Shown here piece after piece: positions 1 to 4,742 of a DNA stretch of 6,443 bases; positions within the stretch are counted from its first letter, which is position 1, and the number at the start of each line of letters is the position of its first letter. The stretch covers positions 1 to 6,443 of the forward strand of contig JAISLO010000119.1 in the NCBI GenBank assembly GCA_031290815.1, written 5' to 3'. The stretch is from Synergistaceae bacterium. Lineage in GTDB: Bacteria > Synergistota > Synergistia > Synergistales > Synergistaceae. Below the pieces are notes generated by a model. That model had not been told where the DNA came from. It searched no databases and saw nothing but the letters and a program-made list of their open reading frames with translations. A program made the translations under genes and the position numbers.

Positions 1-489
1 GTATTGTTTAACGACACGGTTGCGAACAACATCCGCATTGGCAAAAACGGCGCGTCCGACGAAGAATTCAGGGAGGCCGCGATCAGGGCGAGGTGCGACG
101 AATTTATACGCGCACTGCCGGATGGTTACGATACAGTCATCGGCGAAAACGGCTCCACGCTCTCAGGCGGCGAACGCCAGCGCGTATCCATCGCTCGCGC
201 TCTTTTGAAGGACTCGCCGATCGTTCTTTTGGACGAGGCGACGGCGAGCCTCGACCCTGAGAACGAGACGCAGATACAGGAAGCGATATCGGCTCTCGTC
301 AAAGGACGCACGGTTATCGTCATAGCGCACAGGCTGCGCACGGTAATGGGAGCGGACAAAATAGCCGTTCTCGAAAATGGCCGGCTAGTCGAGGAAGGAA
401 CGGGTGAGGAACTGATAAAACAAAACGGTCTGTTTGCCCGGCTGTACAACATTCAACAGGAAAGCCTCGGCTGGACGGTGAAGAACTGA
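1..489 (+). CDS. ABC exporter ATP-binding protein, C-terminal part (5' end outside window)
   Basis: This is the last 162 codons of an ABC transporter nucleotide-binding domain; the frame is open at the left edge, so the start, the Walker A motif and any fused membrane domain are missing. Visible motifs, numbered from the first codon in the window: the stretch after the Q-loop (LFNDTVANNI, 2-11), the ABC signature LSGGERQR (54-61), Walker B IVLLDE (74-79, Glu79 as the catalytic base), the D-loop SLD (83-85) and the H-loop histidine in IAHR (His110). The protein ends about 50 residues after the H-loop, a normal ending for this family. The motif wording resembles the exporter (type IV, MsbA/IrtB-like) class in which permease and ATPase are fused, so it probably hydrolyses ATP at the cytoplasmic face to drive export. 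The substrate cannot be told from this piece. No clear intrinsic terminator follows the TGA stop. Confidence 0.95.
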   Translation, partial: VLFNDTVANNIRIGKNGASDEEFREAAIRARCDEFIRALPDGYDTVIGENGSTLSGGERQRVSIARALLKDSPIVLLDEATASLDPENETQIQEAISALVKGRTVIVIAHRLRTVMGADKIAVLENGRLVEEGTGEELIKQNGLFARLYNIQQESLGWTVKN

Positions 490-715
490 AGGAAAGGATC
501 GAATAAGCCATTCGTTATACTCACGACCCAAAACATTCACCATGCGATTAGGCTGCTTTGTGCAAGGAGTTTTCGCTTTCTGGCAAATCTATCCGCTCGC
601 GAGTATATGTCTCTTACCGCCATCAACCATATGCGTTCCTCATAATTCAGAAAGGAATCGGACTTTTACGTTGCTATAGAGATACCAGACATTGGAGCCG
701 CTCGCGCGGATGTGA
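490..715. other. Intergenic spacer between convergent genes, nothing supported
   Basis: This 226-bp spacer lies between the ABC gene and the secreted-protein gene, which face each other. It looks more AT-rich than the flanking genes. I see no convincing gene, no T-tracted terminator on either strand and no mobile-element end. A purine-rich AAGGAAAGGA at 488-497 looks like a ribosome-binding site, but no suitable start codon follows it. A 9-base word (CCGCTCGCG) occurs twice, near 591 and 699, and the second copy can form only a 4-bp hairpin; I treat both as chance. Confidence 0.4.
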
Positions 716-1486
716 TTACTGAGCGCCGGCGCTGCTTTCGCCGCCCGCCTTACCTACGTCTCCGCCTCCGCTCGACGAACCGCCTCCGTCGCCCTGGGAG
801 GACGCCATTTTGCCCCCGCCGTCGGAACCGTTGTGCTTTCTCCGCTCCCTGTCGTTCTCCGCGAGGATGGCGAGCTGTCTCTCCCTCTCGCGTTCAAGTG
901 CAAGGGTTATCTCCCTCCTCAAGGTCCCGAGCGTCTCTTTCTTCAGTGCTCTCGCCTGGATGGCGCCGCAGACGGATTTGCCTCCGTCGTCGGAGCGCAT
1001 GGCCCTGACGGTTTCGGAGACCTCGTGAAGAAGGGAGGCAGCCGCGTCAAACGCGTAACCGCTCGTCGCCAAGACGGAGTACGTCTTTGCAGCGACATCG
1101 GGCGATACCCCTGCCCTCACGGAGTGCATCATGACAGTGGCCGTCTCCTCCAGCCTATTGGCGCCATAAAGCGTGCTCGTAATCCCAAGCGCCGTCCCGA
1201 GGGATCTGCCGACCTCCTCCGACTGGCGCAGGAACTCCTCCTCCTCTTCGAGGGAGGATATCTGGACATTTTTAATCATCACAGACCCTATGAACAGATA
1301 CTGGCGCGCAATCCTCTCCGTCTCCGCGCCGCTCAGCCCGACGTCGGAGAGTGCAGCTCTCATCCCGTCCTCAATAGACCTCTCCACATCGGAGGCCGCC
1401 CCGATATCCGGGCTCGCCAAGAGCGACAGTGCGGCTAGAACGGCGGCTAGGATGAGAGATTTCAGGTTTCCTCTCTTGATCATCAT
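716..1486 (-). CDS. Secreted protein of unknown function, third gene of sigma/anti-sigma operon
   Basis: The start is the ATG at 1486 (256 aa), which overlaps the TGA of the upstream anti-sigma gene in the arrangement ATGA; the next codon is also ATG (1483) and could serve instead. The frame extends upstream to 1531, but that part lies inside the anti-sigma gene and would precede the signal peptide. Residues 1-31 form a classical signal peptide: Lys/Arg near the N-terminus, the hydrophobic run LILAAVLAALSLLA, then an Ala-rich cleavage region near residues 29-31. The mature part is mostly helical in character. Residues about 180-218 are strongly charged (ALKKETLGTLRREITLALER and on) and may form a coiled coil. 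The last ~38 residues (219-256) are Gly/Ser-rich and disordered-looking. There is a single cysteine, Cys173. I do not recognise a family. Its place after a membrane anti-sigma suggests an envelope role, as a sensor, effector or modulator of the anti-sigma; this is inference. Confidence 0.85.
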   Translation of the reverse strand: MMIKRGNLKSLILAAVLAALSLLASPDIGAASDVERSIEDGMRAALSDVGLSGAETERIARQYLFIGSVMIKNVQISSLEEEEEFLRQSEEVGRSLGTALGITSTLYGANRLEETATVMMHSVRAGVSPDVAAKTYSVLATSGYAFDAAASLLHEVSETVRAMRSDDGGKSVCGAIQARALKKETLGTLRREITLALERERERQLAILAENDRERRKHNGSDGGGKMASSQGDGGGSSSGGGDVGKAGGESSAGAQ

Positions 1487-2214
1487 CGTTTCACGACCGT
1501 CCTCTCGTTTTTGGACCCTAACGATTCCCAATGGCTGGCGACAGCGGACGGCAGACTGCCCGTTCTTATGTCGATATACGCCATGTGTATCGTCAACAGT
1601 TCAAGGTTTGTGCGAAGCTCGCCCATCGACTCCACCAGCTCGCGAACCCTCAGCCAGTCTACGCTGTCCTTGCGCAGTTCATCCGCTATCGCCGCCCTGT
1701 ATCGGCTTATCCCGTCCGTGAACGGCTGTTCGGAATCGACGCTCGTCATATTGGGCGATCCGGGCGCGCGATCCGCCATCCACAAGGAGGGCGTCGCTAC
1801 AACGACCGGCGACAAATTCCTCACCAGCCTCGCCTGCGTCTGGTATGAACCGGAGAAGTGTCCAAGCAGGAAGAAGAGTACACAGACGCTCAGGCCGGCC
1901 ATGGCCGGAACAAACCGCCTTATGCCAAGGCGGCCCGACAAGCGTGAGGCGATCTTTCTCCATTTCGGCGTGACCAGAGGCGGCGGAGGGCATGACATGG
2001 AGACTACGTACGACGCCACCCTCACTTTGATCTCCCTGTATTCGCCCATCATCTCGCGGCAGCTGCCGCAGACCTTGAGATGTTCGCCCAGCGCCGTCAT
2101 CTCGTCCGGCGAGCACTCCCCGTCGCACGCCTTGCTGATGAGGAGTTCGTAGTCCTCGCAGGCGGCGCTCCTTTTGTCGGAGGTACTCATGGAAACATTG
2201 TCTTCAGAACTCAA
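1483..2214 (-). CDS. Membrane-anchored zinc-finger anti-sigma factor (zf-HC2 type)
   Basis: This 243-aa protein is probably the antagonist of the ECF sigma factor encoded just upstream. Residues about 17-65 form the cytoplasmic sigma-binding domain, with the zinc-associated anti-sigma motif H-x3-C-x2-C (His45, Cys49, Cys52) and upstream cysteines at 19 and 30 that could supply the fourth ligand. One membrane segment lies at about 102-120 (FVPAMAGLSVCVLFFLLGHF). The remaining ~120 residues would be outside the membrane and match no domain I can name. The chosen start is a TTG at 2214 that overlaps the sigma stop (TTGA) and has AGAGGA 13 bases upstream. An in-frame ATG at 2190 is the alternative (235 aa), but it lacks a good ribosome-binding site; both forms keep the full zinc motif. 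Release of sigma would come from regulated proteolysis or a conformational change, as known for the family; the signal is unknown. Confidence 0.88.
   Translation of the reverse strand: MSSEDNVSMSTSDKRSAACEDYELLISKACDGECSPDEMTALGEHLKVCGSCREMMGEYREIKVRVASYVVSMSCPPPPLVTPKWRKIASRLSGRLGIRRFVPAMAGLSVCVLFFLLGHFSGSYQTQARLVRNLSPVVVATPSLWMADRAPGSPNMTSVDSEQPFTDGISRYRAAIADELRKDSVDWLRVRELVESMGELRTNLELLTIHMAYIDIRTGSLPSAVASHWESLGSKNERTVVKR
1498..1505 (-). promoter_or_regulatory. Ribosome-binding site for the secreted-protein gene (AGAGGACG)
   Basis: AGAGGACG lies inside the last codons of the anti-sigma gene, exactly 11 bases before the ATG at 1486. The AGAGGA core is therefore 13 bases from the start, longer than usual. 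With the ATGA overlap this suggests translational coupling, in which ribosomes finishing the anti-sigma re-initiate here. Confidence 0.55.
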
Positions 2215-2774
2215 AACGCATCACTCGTCCTCTTTATTTTCGTTTTGATCGCCCGCCTTCCTCTCAGCACCAGCTGAGCGAAGGCATCCTCCGTTATGCT
2301 CATCGTCCTCGCGGCGTCGGCGTACGAGACGCCGCCGGCCACAAAAAGCAACGCCTCCCTCTGCCTTACGGGAAGCGACGAGAGAAGACGCTCGGCGTCG
2401 ATCCCCTCGATTACCCCATCTTCCGGTGAGTGCGTGAGACTCTCCGGCATCAACCTTCCCTCGTCCTCCAGCATCTCCGTTATGGATTCGACGCTCTGGA
2501 AGCCCAGGAATCCGCCTCGGCTTCTAAAGCGAAGACGAACGAGATTGCCCGCTATCCTGAGGACGAAGGCTCCGAATTTTCCCTGCGCCCTATATGATGG
2601 CGCTGATTTGTAGACCTGTATAAAAGTTTCTTGGACGACGTCCTGGGCTTCGTGAAGATCCCTGAGCGATCTCAGGGCAAAGGCCATTATCCTTCTGCAC
2701 CACAAATCGTACAGCTGGACAAACGAGTCCTCATCTCCCTCCGCTATTTTCATCATCAAAACGTCTTCTTGCAT
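2211..2774 (-). CDS. ECF-type RNA polymerase sigma factor (sigma-70 family)
   Basis: This 187-aa protein has the two-domain layout and length of an extracytoplasmic-function sigma factor. Region 2 spans about 14-84: the FVQLYDLWCRRIMAFALR helix, the acidic DVVQETFIQVY segment (45-55) that contacts core polymerase, and KFGAFVLRIAGNLVRLRFR (66-84), the -10 recognition region. A linker of about 40 residues follows. Region 4 (about 128-182) has the typical SSLPVRQREALLF helix and a helix-turn-helix (GVSYADAARTMSITEDAFAQ) for -35 binding. The usual tryptophan of the region 2 FxTW-like motif is Phe70 here. The ATG at 2774 is supported by AAAGGA seven bases upstream; internal Met7 and Met8 are less likely starts. 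It is the first gene of a three-gene operon with its presumed anti-sigma, joined by a 4-bp overlap. It would direct polymerase to a small regulon, possibly including its own operon. Confidence 0.95.
   Translation of the reverse strand: MQEDVLMMKIAEGDEDSFVQLYDLWCRRIMAFALRSLRDLHEAQDVVQETFIQVYKSAPSYRAQGKFGAFVLRIAGNLVRLRFRSRGGFLGFQSVESITEMLEDEGRLMPESLTHSPEDGVIEGIDAERLLSSLPVRQREALLFVAGGVSYADAARTMSITEDAFAQLVLRGRRAIKTKIKRTSDAF
2226..2233 (-). promoter_or_regulatory. Ribosome-binding site for the anti-sigma TTG start (AGAGGACG)
   Basis: AGAGGACG sits in the codons for Arg-Thr near the sigma C-terminus, exactly 11 bases before the TTG at 2214. It decides the choice of that TTG over the downstream ATG at 2190, which has no comparable site. 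The same octamer at the same distance precedes the next gene of the operon. Confidence 0.5.
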
Positions 2775-2781
2775 CCCACAG

Positions 2782-2787
2782 TCCTTT
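2782..2787 (-). promoter_or_regulatory. Ribosome-binding site of the sigma factor gene
   Basis: AAAGGA on the minus strand, seven bases before the ATG at 2774, is a well-placed Shine-Dalgarno sequence and fixes the sigma start. Confidence 0.7.
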
Positions 2788-2803
2788 CACTGGCCGAGAC
2801 ACT

Positions 2804-2817
2804 CATTAAGCATAATG
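2804..2817. repeat. Short inverted repeat in the sigma operon leader
   Basis: CATTA-AGCA-TAATG is a perfect 5-bp inverted repeat with a 4-base centre. It lies 30-43 bases upstream of the sigma ATG, within the predicted 5' untranslated region. It could be an operator half-site pair, but it is short and AT-rich, so chance is possible. Confidence 0.25.
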
Positions 2818-2881
2818 CCGCAACAGGGGAGAAACTTACGCGCATATTGCGGGAATCGCCGGAAATTTGCCCGGTTCACTC

Positions 2882-2887
2882 ATTATA
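2882..2887 (-). promoter_or_regulatory. Candidate -10 element of the sigma operon promoter
   Basis: A perfect TATAAT on the minus strand would put the transcript start about 100 bases before the sigma ATG. The matching -35 position at 17-bp spacing reads TCTCAT, a poor fit to TTGACA, so the promoter may be weak or activator-dependent. The flank upstream is rich in A/T runs (2889-2906), as in UP-like elements. A TGAACC at 2873-2878 (minus) resembles ECF -35 boxes, but no matching -10 is evident. Confidence 0.4.
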
Positions 2888-2991
2888 TCTTTATTTTGGA
2901 AAAAATGAGAGCGATTGGAAAATCGGCGTCACTTTTCGGGCGAATGAAGCATTAAGCTGAGTGTTGCAGATTTACTGTTGTCGGTAATACC

Positions 2992-3032
2992 GCGGGCGCA
3001 TAGGGCTGGCACGATCAAAGCTCGCGTCCCGC
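2992..3032 (+). other. Hairpin in the divergent intergenic gap
   Basis: GCGGGCGC (2992-2999) pairs with GCG-T-CCCGC (3024-3032): eight base pairs with one bulged T and a 24-base loop. Together with the GC palindrome at 3072-3084 it could be part of a small untranslated transcript, or simply operator-like structure. No strong promoter is visible directly upstream. Confidence 0.3.
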
Positions 3033-3071
3033 AAGAACTGGTAAGGTCCCGGTCCGGCGTTCCCGTCGCTC

Positions 3072-3095
3072 AGGCCCGGGGCCTTTCGCATTTTT
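3072..3095 (+). terminator. Possible weak intrinsic terminator in the divergent gap
   Basis: AGGCC (3072-3076) and GGCCT (3080-3084) form a 5-bp stem with a 3-base loop, followed by TTCGCATTTTT. The U-tract is interrupted, so termination would be inefficient. No transcript that it would end has been established; it immediately precedes and overlaps the candidate promoter of the next gene. Confidence 0.3.
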
Positions 3096-3114
3096 CGGGC
3101 TCTTGATGTATAAT
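3085..3114 (+). promoter_or_regulatory. Candidate sigma-70 promoter of the secreted protein / serine acetyltransferase unit
   Basis: TTCGCA (3085-3090, 4 of 6 to TTGACA) and a perfect TATAAT (3109-3114) are separated by 18 bp. Transcription would start near 3121, giving a 5' leader of about 150 bases before the ATG at 3271. This puts the folded region at 3139-3233 inside the transcript. Confidence 0.5.
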
Positions 3115-3138
3115 TCTCGGAATCAGTCGGGGAAGCGC

Positions 3139-3233
3139 CGATTTAAGATAGCCGGAGCGAAGTTCAGCCGCTCTGGAACGCCGGCTTCGCCGCGGGCCGA
3201 GTCCTCAACCACAGGGCCTCCGGTTATAAATCG
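3139..3233 (+). ncRNA. Structured 5' leader (possible cis-regulatory RNA)
   Basis: The ends of this segment pair over a long distance. CGATTT (3139-3144) pairs with AAATCG (3228-3233). After a 3-base AAG bulge, ATAGCCGGAG (3148-3157) pairs with CTCCGGTTAT (3218-3227), with one G-U. That gives 16 pairs closing a 60-base internal region, which itself can form a GTTC/GAAC hairpin (3162-3165 with 3176-3179) and a CGGC/GCCG hairpin (3182-3185 with 3189-3192). A competing fold pairs CCGGAGCG (3152-3159) with CGCTCTGG (3169-3176), eight pairs including one G-U, which would break the closing stem. I do not recognise any known riboswitch class: the signature loops of TPP, SAM, cobalamin, glycine and lysine are absent. 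Folding is read by eye, without energy calculation. Confidence 0.45.
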
Positions 3234-3255
3234 TCCTTCCTAATGATTATTCTCT

Positions 3256-3262
3256 GGGGGGA
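3256..3262 (+). promoter_or_regulatory. Ribosome-binding site (GGGGGGA), possibly masked by the leader
   Basis: GGGGGGA ends eight bases before the ATG at 3271. Upstream CCTTCC (3235-3240) can pair with GGGGGG (3256-3261), using four G-C and two G-U pairs across a 15-base loop. This would hide the site when the upstream leader is arranged to allow it; the masking is inference. Confidence 0.5.
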
Positions 3263-3270
3263 TCGTTCGA

Positions 3271-3639
3271 ATGAAAAAATATCTTTTGGCAGCCGCGTCT
3301 CTCGCGGTGATGATACTATGCGTCACCGAGGCCCTTGCATGGGAGAACAAAGGCGTTATAATGGAAACAGATGTAGAATACTCCGAGGTGAAGGTATCGA
3401 AGGGCGGATTGGACGTCAGGCTTGTGAACACGTCCTCGGCGGACGTGAAGATATCGATCCGCGTCATGTTTCGGGACAAGACTGGCAACTCCGTCGGCCA
3501 CTCCATAATCGGGCTGAGGGAAATACCGGCTGGCGGAGCGGTCGAGATCTCGGGGAACTACCTGACGGGCAACTGGAAGCAGTGCAGGGACGCCCCTCGC
3601 ATGACGCTCGAAAAGATGACGTACGAGATACTTTATTAG
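3271..3639 (+). CDS. Small secreted protein with a predicted beta-sandwich (FxLYD-like) domain
   Basis: This 122-aa protein begins at an ATG with a good ribosome-binding site. Residues 1-23 are a signal peptide (MKKYLLAAASLAVMIL core, cleavage after Ala-Leu-Ala, before Trp24). Cys17 lies inside the hydrophobic core but does not fit a lipobox, so it is probably not a lipoprotein. The mature ~100 residues alternate beta-strand patterns (GLDVRLVNTS, VKISIRVMFRDKTGN, AVEISGNYL). These recall FxLYD-type domains, in which a strand pair carries 'V-N-S ... V-F-D-G'; this is only a resemblance. Mature Cys105 is unpaired. A longer frame overlapping it (from 3243, continuous with the next gene) has an implausible composition before about 3700, so I prefer this reading. 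It is 74 bp upstream of the acetyltransferase start with no terminator between, so the two may be co-transcribed. Function unknown. Confidence 0.82.
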   Translation: MKKYLLAAASLAVMILCVTEALAWENKGVIMETDVEYSEVKVSKGGLDVRLVNTSSADVKISIRVMFRDKTGNSVGHSIIGLREIPAGGAVEISGNYLTGNWKQCRDAPRMTLEKMTYEILY

Positions 3640-3713
3640 TTCGCGCCGCGCAGGGCACGGTTGGTTTGCGTCAGGGCCCGAACCGAAAAGACGAATTGGA
3701 GATGCGCATACAA

Positions 3714-4667
3714 ATGAGCTTCCAGCATAAGAAAAATAACATTAGGGACAAGTATCCTGACATAAACGGAATAGTCGACGCCTTTACCGAGCCTCCGGCT
3801 ATGGGCCGCGAGCCCAATATACCGCGCCGTATGACCGATATGCCGTCGCTCGCTGAGCTCGAAAAGATGATGAAGCTCCTCAGATCGGTCATCTTTCCCG
3901 GTTTTTTCAGCCCGGCCATGTCAAACGACGAGTCGCGGAAGCATCAGCTCGCGTCGAGCTTTGACGAGATATTCCGAACGCTTACTGAGCAGATTCGCCT
4001 GGGCATCTGCTTCTCCGACGGAAACTCGGGCGACGAGTATGAGCGCTGTGAGGAAAGCGCCATCGAAATGGCGTGCGGCTTCATGAAGAGGCTTCCGGCC
4101 GTCCGTGAACTGCTGGACGGCGACGTCCTCGCGGCATACGAGGGCGACCCGGCGGCAAAGAGCAAGGCAGAGACGATCTTCTGCTATCCGTCGCTGCGCA
4201 TAATGACCAACCACCGCATCGCCCATGAGCTGCATCGGCTCTCCGTCCCGGTCATCCCCCGCATAATCAGCGAGATGGGCCACTCCGACACGGGCATAGA
4301 CATCCACCCGGCGGCATCCATCGGCGAGGAGTTTTTCATAGACCACGGCACCGGAGTCGTAATAGGCGAGACGGCCATAATAGGAAATCACTGCAGGCTG
4401 TATCAGGGCGTTACGCTCGGCGCTCTGTCGTTCCCGAAGGACCCTGACGGAGTCCTGATCAAGGGGATGCCGAGACACCCCATCCTGGAGGACAACGTCA
4501 CGGTCTACTCCGGCACCACGATACTCGGGCGCGTGACGATAGGAGCGGGCTCCGTGATAGGTGGCAACGTATGGATAACGGAGGATGTGCCCCCGGGCTC
4601 GAAGATCGTCCAGCAGAGATCTGTCGCCCCGTCCGGCGGGGAGGACCTGCTGGGGAAAAAGGGCTGA
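3714..4667 (+). CDS. cysE: Serine O-acetyltransferase (EpsC/CysE family)
   Basis: It transfers acetyl from acetyl-CoA to L-serine, making O-acetylserine for cysteine synthesis in the cytoplasm. With the ATG at 3714 it is 317 aa; GGAG lies 12 bases upstream. An in-frame ATG at 3702 (321 aa) lacks a spaced ribosome-binding site. Residues about 40-180 form the helical N-terminal domain, including the GDPAA motif (Asp145) matching the conserved RDPA of E. coli CysE. From about 190 a left-handed parallel beta-helix of hexapeptide repeats follows: DIHPAASIGEEFFIDHGTGV with Asp196, His198 and the Asp210-His211 pair, then LYQGVTLG and PRHPIL (Arg254-His255), all matching catalytic or CoA-site positions. 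The long N-terminal domain fits the longer anaerobe-type enzymes. It ends in Lys-Lys-Gly, not the C-terminal Ile that E. coli CysE inserts into cysteine synthase, so that complex may not form. No cysteine synthase gene is in view. Confidence 0.95.
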   Translation: MSFQHKKNNIRDKYPDINGIVDAFTEPPAMGREPNIPRRMTDMPSLAELEKMMKLLRSVIFPGFFSPAMSNDESRKHQLASSFDEIFRTLTEQIRLGICFSDGNSGDEYERCEESAIEMACGFMKRLPAVRELLDGDVLAAYEGDPAAKSKAETIFCYPSLRIMTNHRIAHELHRLSVPVIPRIISEMGHSDTGIDIHPAASIGEEFFIDHGTGVVIGETAIIGNHCRLYQGVTLGALSFPKDPDGVLIKGMPRHPILEDNVTVYSGTTILGRVTIGAGSVIGGNVWITEDVPPGSKIVQQRSVAPSGGEDLLGKKG

Positions 4668-4683
4668 GCCGCCGGCCTGAAGT

Positions 4684-4710
4684 AAAAAACGCGGGGCAGA
4701 GCCCCGCGTT
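4684..4710 (-). terminator. Strong intrinsic terminator of the activase-related gene
   Basis: AACGCGGGGC (4688-4697) and GCCCCGCGTT (4701-4710) form a perfect 10-bp stem with a 3-base loop. Read on the minus strand, the stem is followed by a T-run (opposite A4684-A4689, partly within the stem base). It lies 33 bp after the TGA at 4743-4745, so it ends the leftward transcript. On the plus strand no T-run follows, so it is not a typical terminator for the acetyltransferase. Confidence 0.85.
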
Positions 4711-4717
4711 CCGCAAC

Positions 4718-4741
4718 AGGGACCAGGTCTCCCCTATTTTT
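4718..4741 (+). terminator. Weak candidate terminator of the serine acetyltransferase gene
   Basis: AGGGA (4718-4722) pairs with TCCCCT (4730-4735), with one bulged C and a 7-base loop, followed by ATTTTT. It is in the right place, about 50 bp after the acetyltransferase stop and next to the convergent gene's stop, but the stem is short. The strong hairpin at 4688-4710 just upstream may help it. Confidence 0.35.
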
Positions 4742-4742
4742 G

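Noticed and set aside
490..651. Open stretch of about 53 codons directly after and in frame with the ABC gene stop
   Set aside because: It has no usable start codon, and the ABC protein already ends where the family normally ends. The translation resembles nothing I know, so it is most likely chance.
833..1438. Plus-strand open frame of about 200 codons opposite the secreted-protein gene
   Set aside because: It is antisense to a gene with a signal peptide and operon overlap, and its translation shows no recognisable domain.
2985..3032. T-box-like wording: TACCGCGGGCGC followed by GCGTCCCGC, upstream of a cysteine-synthesis gene
   Set aside because: The part that binds the tRNA end (TGGN just before ACC) is absent, reading GGTAAT instead. 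I see no stem I with a specifier loop upstream, and a secreted-protein gene intervenes before cysE. An Rfam RF00230 search would decide.
3205..3223. Words resembling a cyclic-di-GMP riboswitch (CACAGGGC, then CCTCCGG)
   Set aside because: The two words lie side by side, without the P2 hairpin and the conserved loop between them, so the GEMM fold cannot form.
3243..3701. N-terminal extension of the serine acetyltransferase frame, back to 3243
   Set aside because: The translated extension is rich in Arg/Gly with no family resemblance, and it overlaps a secreted-protein gene with a good ribosome-binding site and signal peptide. It is an open shadow frame in GC-rich DNA.
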